Below, in pieces: positions 17,536 through 25,881 of a stretch of 64,000 bases of DNA. The stretch covers positions 1 through 64,000 of the forward strand of contig JAKLEA010000012.1 of NCBI GenBank assembly GCA_022711755.1. Reading direction: 5' to 3'. Under the pieces are notes generated by a model. That model had not been told where the DNA came from. It was given only the letters and a program-made list of their open reading frames with translations, and searched no databases. Both the position numbers and the translations under genes were made by a program. This DNA comes from Planctomycetota bacterium. GTDB taxonomy: Bacteria; Planctomycetota; Brocadiia; SM23-32; JAKLEA01. Position 1 is the stretch's first letter. The number at the start of each line of letters is the position of its first letter.

Positions 17536-18222
17536 GTGCTGGAAATCCCGGTAATCGGCAAGGACGGCTCGGAAGTAGGTCGGGTGCGTCTGGATGAGAA
17601 GCAGATGGGTTCCAGGCCCCGGACGCGCCTGCTGCATGACTACGTCGTGATGTACGAGGCCAATCAGCGCGTCGGGAGCGCGAGCACGCTGACCAAGTCA
17701 GAGGTCGCCGGTTCCGGCAAGAAGCCGTGGAAGCAGAAGCACACGGGACGCGCCAGGGCCGGCATGAAGCGCCCCCCCCTGTGGCGTCACGGCGGCGTGG
17801 CGCACGGCCCCAAGCCCCGCGATTTCGGCTACAAGATTCCCCGCAAAGCGCGCCAGCTTGCGCTCAGGAACGCGCTGCTGGCCAAGATTCTTGACGGCGA
17901 GGTCAGCGTACTGGATTCCATCGAGTTGCCCGAGATCAAGACCAGGCTGGTTGCCGATATCATCGCCGCCGTCGGGGTCAAATCCGACTTCCTGCTCATC
18001 CTGCCGGAACCGAACGAGAAGGTCTGGAAGTCCGCCCGCAACATCCGCGGCGCCGTCGTGCAAGCGGCCGATACCGTGAACGCTTACGACATTCTTCGAG
18101 CCAGGCGCGTTGTCATCGTAAAGGAAGCGCTGGCCCGGCTCTGCCCGGTCGGACAGGCGGGAGAAGGGGCGGAAACGGACGCGGAGGATGACGCTCAACT
18201 GCTTGCCGAGGATACGGAGTAA
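17536..18222 (+). CDS. rplD: 50S ribosomal protein L4
   Basis: A 228-residue L4 with the exit-tunnel loop (KKPWKQKHTGRARAG) about residues 58-72. It starts with GTG 10 nt after rplC, preceded by AGGAGAG, and ends in an acidic tail of about 20 residues (GAETDAEDDAQLLAEDTE) that is longer than in most L4 proteins. L4 is the classical S10-operon repressor, so it is the natural candidate ligand of the leader at 16.2-16.5 kb. Confidence 0.96.
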   Translation: MLEIPVIGKDGSEVGRVRLDEKQMGSRPRTRLLHDYVVMYEANQRVGSASTLTKSEVAGSGKKPWKQKHTGRARAGMKRPPLWRHGGVAHGPKPRDFGYKIPRKARQLALRNALLAKILDGEVSVLDSIELPEIKTRLVADIIAAVGVKSDFLLILPEPNEKVWKSARNIRGAVVQAADTVNAYDILRARRVVIVKEALARLCPVGQAGEGAETDAEDDAQLLAEDTE

Positions 18223-18227
18223 GGGCC

Positions 18228-18524
18228 ATGAAGCTCAAACCGCATCAGGTGATAATAAGACCGATACACACTGAGAAGAGCGTGTCGGACATGCAGGGAA
18301 ACAACACGTATCACCTGGTAGTTCACAGGAAGGCCGGAAAGGACGACGTGAAAAGAGCGATTGAGACGCTCTTCGCCCAGAACGACGTCAAAGTCACCAA
18401 CGTGCGCACGTGCATGATGCCCGGCAAACCCCGGCGTTATCGCTACAGCGCCTCCCGCACGCCGAGCTGGAAGAAGGCGATCGTCACCCTGCGGCGCGGC
18501 GACACGATTGACATAGGCATCTAG
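18228..18524 (+). CDS. rplW: 50S ribosomal protein L23
   Basis: A 98-residue L23 at the tunnel exit, where trigger factor and SRP dock. It has the IIRPIHTEKS opening and the HRKAGKDDVKRAIE segment typical of the family. It starts 5 nt after rplD. Confidence 0.95.
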   Translation: MKLKPHQVIIRPIHTEKSVSDMQGNNTYHLVVHRKAGKDDVKRAIETLFAQNDVKVTNVRTCMMPGKPRRYRYSASRTPSWKKAIVTLRRGDTIDIGI

Positions 18525-18559
18525 CCAGGCATCTAACCCCTGAAGAGGAGATACACAAG

Positions 18560-19387
18560 GTGGGGATGAAGCTATACAGGCCGACGACGCCGGGACGCAG
18601 GTCGGCTGGCGTGTTGGACTACGCCGAACTGACCCGCACCAGCCCGGAGAAAGCCCTCACCAAGGCGATCAGGAAGACCGCCGGAAGAAACAACCAGGGC
18701 CATATAACAAGCCGTTTCCGCGGCGGCGGACATCACAGGATATACCGCAAGATTGACTTCAAGCGCGACAAGGACAATGTTTCTGCCAAGGTTCTCGAGA
18801 TCGAATACGACCCGAACCGGACTTGCAACATAGCGCTGATTCAATACGCGGACGGGGAGAAACGTTACATCCTCGCCCCGGAAGGCATAAAGCAAGGCCG
18901 GAGCGTTGTTTCCGGCGAGAAGGTTGAGCCAGAGATCGGCAACGCCATGCCGCTGGAAAACATACCGCTGGGCCTGCAGGTTCATAATGTCGAGCTTTGC
19001 CCCGGGCAGGGCGGACGCATGGCGCGCAGCGCCGGGATGTGCGCCATACTGCTTTCCCGCGAGGGGGAGCACGCGCACCTTCAACTGCCAAGCGGAGAGA
19101 TACGGATGGTCAACTGCCGGTGCAGAGCGACCATCGGACAGATCGGCAACGCGGATCATTCCAACATCCGGATAGGCAAGGCCGGCCGCAAGCGCCATAT
19201 GGGGCGCAGACCCCACGTTCGCGGAACGGCCATGAACCCGGTTTCACACCCGCACGGCGGCGGCGAAGGCCGCACGAAGGGCGGCAGGCACCCCTGCAGC
19301 CCGACGGGCGTGCCGGCCAAGGGCGGCAAGACGCGGCAACGCCGCAAACCGTCCAGCCGGTTCATCCTGCGCAGACGCCGCACGTAA
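18560..19387 (+). CDS. rplB: 50S ribosomal protein L2
   Basis: A 275-residue L2, full length. The C-terminal segment around NPVSHPHGGGEGRTKGG contains the conserved His near the peptidyl-transferase centre. The GTG at 18560 is 9 nt from AGAGGAG, so it is preferred to the ATG at 18566. Confidence 0.97.
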   Translation: MGMKLYRPTTPGRRSAGVLDYAELTRTSPEKALTKAIRKTAGRNNQGHITSRFRGGGHHRIYRKIDFKRDKDNVSAKVLEIEYDPNRTCNIALIQYADGEKRYILAPEGIKQGRSVVSGEKVEPEIGNAMPLENIPLGLQVHNVELCPGQGGRMARSAGMCAILLSREGEHAHLQLPSGEIRMVNCRCRATIGQIGNADHSNIRIGKAGRKRHMGRRPHVRGTAMNPVSHPHGGGEGRTKGGRHPCSPTGVPAKGGKTRQRRKPSSRFILRRRRT

Positions 19388-19399
19388 TAGGAGCGCCCT

Positions 19400-19705
19400 G
19401 TGGGAAGATCAATCAAGAAAGGCCCGTTTGTCGCTGACAAGCTGTTCAAGAAGGTCGTGCGGCAGAAACAATCCGGGGACCGGGAGCCGTTGCGCACGTG
19501 GGCGCGGTCCTGCACGGTGACGCCCGATTTTGTCGGACACTGGTTTGCCATACATAACGGGCGCGCGTTCATCAAAGTCCTCATCACCGAGGATATGGTG
19601 GGCCACAAGCTTGGGGAGTTCGCCCCGACGCGCACGTTCAGAGGACACAGCGGCAACAGGAAGGCTGCGGCGGCCGCCGCGGCGACGCCTGCCGCGGAAG
19701 AATAG
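19400..19705 (+). CDS. rpsS: 30S ribosomal protein S19
   Basis: A 101-residue S19 with the [10 protein letters not shown] start and the [16 protein letters not shown] signature. It starts with GTG after AGGAG and ends in an Ala-rich tail. Confidence 0.96.
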   Translation: MGRSIKKGPFVADKLFKKVVRQKQSGDREPLRTWARSCTVTPDFVGHWFAIHNGRAFIKVLITEDMVGHKLGEFAPTRTFRGHSGNRKAAAAAAATPAAEE

Positions 19706-19760
19706 GGCAAGGCGCACGCCCTCCGCGGGAACAGGAAACACATAGACGAGAAGGCTTGAC

Positions 19761-20099
19761 ATGGAATTCAAAGCGATTTATCGCTACGCGCGCGTCAGCC
19801 CGAAGAAGGCGCGTCTCGTAATGGACCTCGTGCGCGGCCGGTCCGCCAACGACGCCCTGAAGGTGTTGCGAGTGACGCCCAACAGGGGCGCGTACTACAT
19901 TGACAAGCTGCTTCGTTCGGCCATTGCCAACGCGGACGAAAGCCTTCAGGCGGACATGGAATCCCTGCGCGTCAAGGACGCCAGAGTGGACACCGGCCCG
20001 ACGCTCAAGCGCTGGCGCTCACGATCCAGAGGACAGGCCGGAATGGTCCTGAAGCGTTCGAGTCATCTTACAATCGTGCTCTGCGACGAGCCGAAATGA
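19761..20099 (+). CDS. rplV: 50S ribosomal protein L22
   Basis: A 112-residue L22 with the RVSPKKARLVMDLVRG opening and a tunnel hairpin around PTLKRWRSRSRGQAG. It lies 55 nt after rpsS. Confidence 0.95.
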   Translation: MEFKAIYRYARVSPKKARLVMDLVRGRSANDALKVLRVTPNRGAYYIDKLLRSAIANADESLQADMESLRVKDARVDTGPTLKRWRSRSRGQAGMVLKRSSHLTIVLCDEPK

Positions 20100-20113
20100 A
20101 CGGAGCCTGAAAA

Positions 20114-20785
20114 ATGGGCCAGAAGGTAAGACCCACGGGCCTGAGACTGGGAATCACGGAGAACTGGAGAAGCCGCTGGATAGCGCCTAAGAAGGAATTT
20201 GGTCCGCTGCTGGTCGAGGATCAGAAACTCCGGCGCTACATAAAGAGGCACTACTACTACACCGGGCTTTCCAAGATCGAGATCGAGCGCACTCGCGAAC
20301 AGGTGAAGGTCATCCTTCACGTCGCAAAGCCCGGCCTGATCATCGGGCGGCGCGGCGCGGAGGTGGACAAGCTTCGCGGCGAGCTGGAGGCCCTCATCGG
20401 GCGCAAGGTGGACATAGGCATTGTCGAAATCCAGAAGCCGGAGCTGGAGGCGCAACTGGTCGCCGAGGGCGTGGCGGAGCAGCTTGAGCGCCGCGCCTCA
20501 TTCCGGCGCACGATGAAACGCGCGGCGGAAATGACGATGCAGTGCGGCGCCAAGGGCGTCAAGCTCATCATCTCCGGGCGGCTGGGCGGAGCGGAAATCG
20601 CCCGCAGCGAGGCTCTCAGCATGGGTAGCATACCGCTTCACACGCTCAGGGCGGACGTTGATTACGGCCTTGCCGAGGCGCACACCAACTACGGAAACAT
20701 CGGGGTCAAGTGCTGGATTTTCAAGGGGTTGAAGGACCTAACGTCGGAGGAGCAGGACAATGGCCCTGATGCCGCGAAGAGTTAA
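20114..20785 (+). CDS. rpsC: 30S ribosomal protein S3
   Basis: A 223-residue S3 with an N-terminal type II KH domain ([12 protein letters not shown] holds the GxxG loop) and the mRNA-entry-channel domain. Its last 26 nt overlap rplP, which implies translational coupling. Confidence 0.96.
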   Translation: MGQKVRPTGLRLGITENWRSRWIAPKKEFGPLLVEDQKLRRYIKRHYYYTGLSKIEIERTREQVKVILHVAKPGLIIGRRGAEVDKLRGELEALIGRKVDIGIVEIQKPELEAQLVAEGVAEQLERRASFRRTMKRAAEMTMQCGAKGVKLIISGRLGGAEIARSEALSMGSIPLHTLRADVDYGLAEAHTNYGNIGVKCWIFKGLKDLTSEEQDNGPDAAKS

Positions 20786-21179
20786 GTACCGCAAGCATCA
20801 ACGCGGTCACGTCAAGGGAACGGCGCAAAAGGGCAACACCGTATGCTTCGGCGATTTCGGGCTTCAGGCGCTGGAGCCGGCCTGGATAAGCGCAAAGCAC
20901 ATCGAGGCCGCCCGGATGGCCTGCACGCACTACCTGCGCAGGGAAGGCAAACTCACAATCCGGATATTCCCGCACAAGTCCGTATCAGCCAAGCCGGCGG
21001 AGACCCGCATGGGCAAGGGCAAGGGCGAGCCGGAATTCTGGTGCGCCGTGGTCAAGCCGGGAACGGTCATGTTCGAGGTTGCCGGCGTGCCGAAGGATTC
21101 GGCCAAGGCCGCCTTCTCCCGCATGGCCAGCAAGCTGCCCATAAAGTCTCGTTTCATCGAGAGGAAGCAGACGGTATGA
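20760..21179 (+). CDS. rplP: 50S ribosomal protein L16
   Basis: A 139-residue L16 with the [12 protein letters not shown] start and the [11 protein letters not shown] signature. The ATG at 20760 follows a GGAGGAG inside rpsC. Its stop overlaps the rpmC start as ATGA. Confidence 0.96.
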   Translation: MALMPRRVKYRKHQRGHVKGTAQKGNTVCFGDFGLQALEPAWISAKHIEAARMACTHYLRREGKLTIRIFPHKSVSAKPAETRMGKGKGEPEFWCAVVKPGTVMFEVAGVPKDSAKAAFSRMASKLPIKSRFIERKQTV

Positions 21180-21454
21180 GCAAGGACATCATCAAGGCCG
21201 GCTCCCTTCGCGGACGCACGATACAGGACCTCCGCGAGGAGCTAAAGCAGACCGAAAAGGATTTGTTCGCCATCCAGTTCCGCGGTCTTGAGGGCGAGAA
21301 GCCGGACGTCACTCGCCCGCGAAAGGTCCGCAAGAACATTGCAAAATACAACACAATGATCAGAGAGCTGGAACTGGGCATTGATTCCGGCAAGGCGCAG
21401 AGCCGGCCCAAGTTGAGCCGCAAAGCGCGAACCAGGCAGCAGGGACGAAGCTAA
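21176..21454 (+). CDS. rpmC: 50S ribosomal protein L29
   Basis: A 92-residue L29. The first 65 residues form the normal two-helix protein ([18 protein letters not shown], then [15 protein letters not shown]). The remaining 25 are a basic tail ([14 protein letters not shown] end) beyond the usual 63-72 residues. It overlaps both neighbours (ATGA and TAATG). Confidence 0.92.
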   Translation: MSKDIIKAGSLRGRTIQDLREELKQTEKDLFAIQFRGLEGEKPDVTRPRKVRKNIAKYNTMIRELELGIDSGKAQSRPKLSRKARTRQQGRS

Positions 21455-21714
21455 TGAGCGACAGAGGCACGCGCAGATCGGTAATCGGCGTCGTCACCAG
21501 CAACAAAATGGCCAAGACGCTGGTCGTCGAGAAGGTCACCAGGACGAAGCACCCGCTCTACGGGAAATACGTCAACCGCAACCGCAAGTACAAGGCGCAC
21601 TGCGAACAGGGCGGAGTAGAGATCGGCGACAGGGTGGAAATAACTGAGACGCGCCCGATCAGCAAGACGAAATGCTGGCGGTTTGTGCGCGTTGTGGAGA
21701 AAAACCAGGGCTGA
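21454..21714 (+). CDS. rpsQ: 30S ribosomal protein S17
   Basis: An 86-residue S17 with the OB-fold core (GVVTSNKMAKTLVV, then KYVNRNRKYKAH). It overlaps the rpmC stop by one base (TAATG). Confidence 0.95.
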   Translation: MSDRGTRRSVIGVVTSNKMAKTLVVEKVTRTKHPLYGKYVNRNRKYKAHCEQGGVEIGDRVEITETRPISKTKCWRFVRVVEKNQG

Positions 21715-21744
21715 GAAGCCCCATCGCCTTCGGGAGACACGATC

Positions 21745-22113
21745 GTGATAATGGAACAGACGATGCTGGACGTGGCCGACAACACCGGGGCCAAGCAGGT
21801 CAAGTGCTTCAAGGTCCTCGGCGGCACGGGCAGGCGCTACGCAAGCGTCGGCGACATCATCGTCGGCAGCGTTCGCAAGGCTACGCCCGGCGCGGCAGTC
21901 AAAAAGGGCGAAGTCGTGCAGGGCGTCATCGTGCGTACCAAGTCTCAGATTCCCAGGGAGGACGGATCGTATCTCTGTTTTGACAGGAACGCGATCGTCC
22001 TCATTGACAAGACGAACAATCCCCGCGGAACCAGAATTTTCGGGGCCGTGGCCCGGGAATTGCGCCAGCGCAACTTCATGAAGATCATTTCCCTGGCCGC
22101 CGAAGTGGTTTAG
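21745..22113 (+). CDS. rplN: 50S ribosomal protein L14
   Basis: A 122-residue L14 with [12 protein letters not shown] and the [14 protein letters not shown] signature. The GTG at 21745 is 8 nt from GGGAG; an ATG two codons later is the alternative. Confidence 0.96.
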   Translation: MIMEQTMLDVADNTGAKQVKCFKVLGGTGRRYASVGDIIVGSVRKATPGAAVKKGEVVQGVIVRTKSQIPREDGSYLCFDRNAIVLIDKTNNPRGTRIFGAVARELRQRNFMKIISLAAEVV

Positions 22114-22123
22114 AGGCATTCTC

Positions 22124-22459
22124 ATGCACATCCGTCGCAACGACGTCGTCGAGATCGTCACCGGGGCGGAGAAAGGCCGTCGAGGCCGCGTCCTTCAGGT
22201 GATGGAATCGAAGAACAAAGTGGTCGTTGAAGGCGTCAGGCAGGTGTGGAAGCACGTGCGCCCCAGCCAGAAGAATCAACGGGGCGGGCGCATACAGATC
22301 GAACTGCCCATTGACGCCTCCAACGTGATGCTTACGTGCCCGAACCGCGAGTGCAAACGCTTCGAGAAGACCGTGCGGGTCGCCTCGAAGACGGGCGGGG
22401 ACGGTTCAAAGCAGAGGGTTTGCCGCGTATGCGGAGCCGAAATACCGAAGGTGCTGTGA
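22124..22459 (+). CDS. rplX: 50S ribosomal protein L24
   Basis: A 111-residue L24 with an N-terminal KOW motif (VTGAEKGRRGRVLQV). The C-terminal half has CPNREC and CRVCG, four Cys that could form a zinc ribbon fuller than the remnant seen in many L24 proteins. Confidence 0.95.
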   Translation: MHIRRNDVVEIVTGAEKGRRGRVLQVMESKNKVVVEGVRQVWKHVRPSQKNQRGGRIQIELPIDASNVMLTCPNRECKRFEKTVRVASKTGGDGSKQRVCRVCGAEIPKVL

Positions 22460-22461
22460 GC

Positions 22462-23004
22462 ATGGCCAGGCTGCAAGACTACTACAAGAACACCATCGTG
22501 ACGGAAATGATGAAGCAGTTCTCCCTGACCAACAGGATGGCCGTGCCGCGCCTGCAGAAGATCTGCGTCAACATGGGAGTCGGCAAGGCTACCGGCAACA
22601 GGAAGTTCCTTGACGACGCCGTAAAGCACATGACCCAGATAACGGGTCAGATGCCCGTCGTAACCAAGGCCCGCAAGTCCGTGTCGGGATTCAAGCTGCG
22701 CGAGGGCATGGCCGTCGGATGCATGGTCACGCTGCGCGGCAAGCGCATGTATGAATTCCTGGACAGGCTGATATCCGTCGCCCTGCCCAGAATACGCGAC
22801 TTTCGCGGGGTTCCCCCGAACGCCTTTGACGGTCATGGGAACTACTCGCTCGGCATTTCAGAGCAGGTTGTTTTCCCCGAGATTGACCTTGACGACGTGG
22901 AGACAATTCAGGGCATGCACATCACCATCTGCATGAGCGGCAAGTCCGACGAGATGTCCCACGGGCTGCTCAAGATGTTCGGCATGCCTTTTGCGGAGAG
23001 CTAG
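22462..23004 (+). CDS. rplE: 50S ribosomal protein L5
   Basis: A 180-residue L5, the normal length, contacting 5S rRNA. It opens MARLQDYYKNTIV and contains the VGKATGNRKFLDDA and KLREGMAVGCMVTLRG segments. The ATG at 22462 lies 2 nt after rplX. Confidence 0.96.
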   Translation: MARLQDYYKNTIVTEMMKQFSLTNRMAVPRLQKICVNMGVGKATGNRKFLDDAVKHMTQITGQMPVVTKARKSVSGFKLREGMAVGCMVTLRGKRMYEFLDRLISVALPRIRDFRGVPPNAFDGHGNYSLGISEQVVFPEIDLDDVETIQGMHITICMSGKSDEMSHGLLKMFGMPFAES

Positions 23005-23034
23005 GCGCCGGAGAACCCGGCCCAGGGATGAGAA

Positions 23035-23220
23035 ATGGCACGCAAGGCGCTCATCAACAAGTCGAACCAGGCGCAGAAGTTCAAAGTCCGCAAGCGCAAC
23101 CGCTGCAAGCTGTGCGGGAGGTCCAGGGCCTATTACCGCAAGTTCCAGATATGCCGCTGCTGTTTCCGGCTGCTGGCCAGCAAGGGCGAAGTGCCCGGCG
23201 TGCGAAAGGCCAGTTGGTAG
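23035..23220 (+). CDS. rpsN: 30S ribosomal protein S14, zinc-binding type
   Basis: A 61-residue short S14 with CKLC and CRCC zinc-knuckle pairs (about residues 24-27 and 40-43) and the conserved KASW end. This is the Zn-dependent C+ form, not the longer Zn-free form. Confidence 0.95.
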   Translation: MARKALINKSNQAQKFKVRKRNRCKLCGRSRAYYRKFQICRCCFRLLASKGEVPGVRKASW

Positions 23221-23250
23221 AAGCCCTTTGACCGGCGGAGTGATTTCACG

Positions 23251-23652
23251 ATGACGATGACCGATCCGATAGCCGACATGCTGACCCGAATGCGCAACGC
23301 CATTGACGTGCGCAAACGCTCGGTTGACATGCCCGGCTCCAAGATGAAGGAGCGTATCGCCCAGGCGCTGGCCGAAGAAGGCTTCATTGAAAGCTGGAGC
23401 GTCGGCGCCGACCCGAAGGGCAGGAAAACCCTGCGCGTCTACCTGAAATACGGGCCGCTGGGCCAGAGCGTGATACAGGTGGTCAAGCGGGAAAGCAGGC
23501 CGGGCAGGCGGTTTTACCTCGGCAACGAGAAAATGCCCCCCGTCCTCAACGGGCTGGGCGTGAGAATAATCTCAACGTCCAAAGGGGTCATGAGCGACAG
23601 ACGCTGCCGCGAGCTCAAGATCGGCGGCGAGGTCCTTTGCACGGTCTACTAA
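23251..23652 (+). CDS. rpsH: 30S ribosomal protein S8
   Basis: A 133-residue S8 with TDPIADMLTRMRNA and the STSKGVMSDRRCRE signature. The first of two in-frame ATGs is closer to the GGAG. S8 is the known autogenous repressor of spc-type operons. Confidence 0.95.
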   Translation: MTMTDPIADMLTRMRNAIDVRKRSVDMPGSKMKERIAQALAEEGFIESWSVGADPKGRKTLRVYLKYGPLGQSVIQVVKRESRPGRRFYLGNEKMPPVLNGLGVRIISTSKGVMSDRRCRELKIGGEVLCTVY

Positions 23653-23657
23653 AGGCG

Positions 23658-23691
23658 CCGGCGCGCGCGGGCCTAAGCCCCGCGCCGGGAG
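23658..23691 (+). promoter_or_regulatory. G+C-rich hairpin at the rplF ribosome binding site
   Basis: The 8-bp arms 23658-23665 and 23681-23688 are perfectly complementary, with an inner G-C stem in the loop. The 3' arm overlaps the start of the GGGAG that serves rplF, so folding could hide that site unless ribosomes arrive from rpsH. Confidence 0.4.
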
Positions 23692-23698
23692 AATGGAA

Positions 23699-24262
23699 AT
23701 GTCTCGGATAGGAAAGAACCCGATACCAGTGCCGGCAGGCGTGAAGGTCAGCGTCAGCGGCCAGGCGGTCGCTGTTGAAGGCCCGAAGGGAAAGCTGACG
23801 CGGCAGGTGAATCAGGAAATCAAGGTCGAATGGGACGACAAGGGCCGCGCGCTCAAACTCACCCGTTCGGACGACCTTCAGCAGAACCGCGCCCTGCACG
23901 GCCTCAACCGCGCGTTGCTGGCCAACATGGTGAAGGGAGTCTCGGACGGTTTCCAGAAAGGGCTTGAAGTGCACGGAACCGGCTACCAGGCCAAGATGGA
24001 AGGCAAGGATCTGGTTCTGCTGGTGGGATTCAACCATCCGGTGCGCAAACCCGTTCCGGAGGGCCTGAAAGTGCAGGTGACGCAGCCCACGGCCCCCGGC
24101 AGGATAATTGTGGACGGCTGCGACAAGCAACTTGTCGGGCAGTTCGCCGCGGAAGTCAGACACATAAAGCCCGTTGAGCCGTACCAGGGCAAGGGCATCC
24201 GTTACGCCAACGAGGCCGTCAGGCGCAAGGCGGGCAAGGCCTTCGGCGCGCTTGGCAGATAA
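23699..24262 (+). CDS. rplF: 50S ribosomal protein L6
   Basis: A 187-residue L6 with the MSRIGKNPIPVP start and the C-terminal signature PYQGKGIRYANE. The ATG at 23699 is 7 nt from GGGAG, while the ATG at 23693 abuts it. Confidence 0.96.
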   Translation: MSRIGKNPIPVPAGVKVSVSGQAVAVEGPKGKLTRQVNQEIKVEWDDKGRALKLTRSDDLQQNRALHGLNRALLANMVKGVSDGFQKGLEVHGTGYQAKMEGKDLVLLVGFNHPVRKPVPEGLKVQVTQPTAPGRIIVDGCDKQLVGQFAAEVRHIKPVEPYQGKGIRYANEAVRRKAGKAFGALGR

Positions 24263-24288
24263 AAAGCCCATGAGGGTTTCAGGAACCG

Positions 24289-24642
24289 ATGGACCGGATC
24301 AAAAGAAAAAGAAGGATGCGTCAGAGAAGACACTTCAGGGTGCGCAAGAAGGTTTCGGGCACCGCCGAACGCCCGCGCCTCACAGTCTTCAGAAGCTCGA
24401 TGCACATCTACTGCCAGGTCATTGACGACTCCGCAGGCAGGACGCTGGCGTGCGCGGACACCCGCGGCCCCGCCAAAGGCACAGGGAACTGCGCCGCCGC
24501 CGGCAGGGTCGGAACCCAGATTGCCGAAAAGGTCCTGGGCCTGGGGCTGAAGAAGGTGGTCTTCGACCGGAGCGGATACATGTACCACGGCCGCGTGAAG
24601 GCGCTGGCCGAGGCCGCCCGAAAGGCGGGACTGGAGTTCTAA
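24289..24642 (+). CDS. rplR: 50S ribosomal protein L18
   Basis: A 117-residue L18 that binds 5S rRNA. It has a basic N-terminus ([12 protein letters not shown]), [19 protein letters not shown] and a C-terminal [13 protein letters not shown]. Confidence 0.95.
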   Translation: MDRIKRKRRMRQRRHFRVRKKVSGTAERPRLTVFRSSMHIYCQVIDDSAGRTLACADTRGPAKGTGNCAAAGRVGTQIAEKVLGLGLKKVVFDRSGYMYHGRVKALAEAARKAGLEF

Positions 24643-24680
24643 GTCCTGGAAACGTTGAGCCAGCGAGAAACCATTCCAAA

Positions 24681-25355
24681 ATGGGAAAATCATTCGGAAG
24701 ATCGCCAAGACGTGATGAAGAGAAAAGCCAGGAAGATTCGCACGGCCTGGCCGAAGTCGTGGTTGACATCAACCGCTGCGCAAAGGTCACGAAGGGCGGA
24801 CGCAATTTCAGTTACGCCGCCTTGGTGGTCACGGGCGACAAGGCCGGCATGGTCGGCGTCGGGCTGGGCAAGGCGGGGGAGGTTCCCGCAGCCATTGAGA
24901 AAGCCGCCAAGGACGCCCGCCGCAGCATGAAGCGAGTCAACCTTATAGGTGACACGATACCTCACCCCGTTGTGGGCAGATATGAAGCTACCCGCGTGGT
25001 GATGAAGCCCGCCGCCCCGGGAACCGGCATCAAGGCCGGCGGCAGTGTCAGGGCTGTCGTCGAGTCCGCCGGCGTTCAGAACATTCTGACCAAGTGCCAT
25101 GGTTCGACGAACCCGATCAACGTCGTCAAGGCAACGCTGAACGGGCTTCGCCAGCTCATGGACCGCAAGGACATAGAGGCGCTGCGCGGCATCAGGCTGA
25201 CGATGCGACATCCGCAGATCGCGCGCAGGGATGTTCAGGCGGCCCCGAAGGCCCCGGTTGCGCGCCCGAAACCGATAATCAGGATGAAAAACGAGGAAGC
25301 GGAGCAGCCGGACAGGCCGGAAGGCGAAACCGCCGGCTCCGGCAGCCAGGAATAA
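24681..25355 (+). CDS. rpsE: 30S ribosomal protein S5
   Basis: A 224-residue S5. A double-stranded RNA-binding-type domain (KVTKGGRNFSYAALVV) is followed by the ribosomal fold domain (HGSTNPINVVKATLNGL). The tail of about 50 residues, rich in Pro, Lys and Glu, is longer than the usual 165-residue form. The ATG at 24681 has a weak Shine-Dalgarno sequence. rpmD, which normally follows, is missing. Confidence 0.94.
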   Translation: MGKSFGRSPRRDEEKSQEDSHGLAEVVVDINRCAKVTKGGRNFSYAALVVTGDKAGMVGVGLGKAGEVPAAIEKAAKDARRSMKRVNLIGDTIPHPVVGRYEATRVVMKPAAPGTGIKAGGSVRAVVESAGVQNILTKCHGSTNPINVVKATLNGLRQLMDRKDIEALRGIRLTMRHPQIARRDVQAAPKAPVARPKPIIRMKNEEAEQPDRPEGETAGSGSQE

Positions 25356-25357
25356 CA

Positions 25358-25846
25358 ATGAAGCTCCATCAAACACATGAAGGCTGCGTCGCCCACGAAA
25401 GGCCGATGCGCAAAGGCCGCGGCCGTGGCAGCGGCAACGGCAAGACCAGCAGCAGGGGCAACAAGGGCGCGGGAAGCCGCTCAGGATGGTCAGGGCGATT
25501 GCTCAGCGGCGGGCAGATGCCCCTGTTCAGGCGCGTGCCCAAGCGGGGCTTCAATAACGCCAACTTCGCCACCGTATACGTCCCCGTCAACGTTGCCCAA
25601 CTGTCCGTGTTTCCCGCCGGCGCGCGCGTCAACCCGGAGAAAATGCTGGCGGCCGGACTGATAAAACAAAAATCCGCGAAGGTAAAAATCCTCGGCGAAG
25701 GCGAGTTGGGCGCGGCGCTGACGGTGGAAGCTCACCAGTTCAGCGAAAGCGCGCGGGCCAAAATCGAGTCCGCAGGCGGCAAGACCATACTTATCCCGGG
25801 ACCAAAGCCTTTCAAAAGGCCCCGTAAAAAGAAGGCCGCAAAGTAG
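25358..25846 (+). CDS. rplO: 50S ribosomal protein L15
   Basis: A 162-residue L15 with the glycine-rich, basic N-terminal extension (KGRGRGSGNGKTSSRG, then GQMPLFRRVPKRGF). It starts 2 nt after rpsE, directly in the place where rpmD would be expected. The ATG at 25358 has no strong Shine-Dalgarno sequence, so coupling is likely. Confidence 0.95.
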   Translation: MKLHQTHEGCVAHERPMRKGRGRGSGNGKTSSRGNKGAGSRSGWSGRLLSGGQMPLFRRVPKRGFNNANFATVYVPVNVAQLSVFPAGARVNPEKMLAAGLIKQKSAKVKILGEGELGAALTVEAHQFSESARAKIESAGGKTILIPGPKPFKRPRKKKAAK

Positions 25847-25881
25847 CGCAAACCCCAAGCCTCTCAAGGGCCTGACCAACA

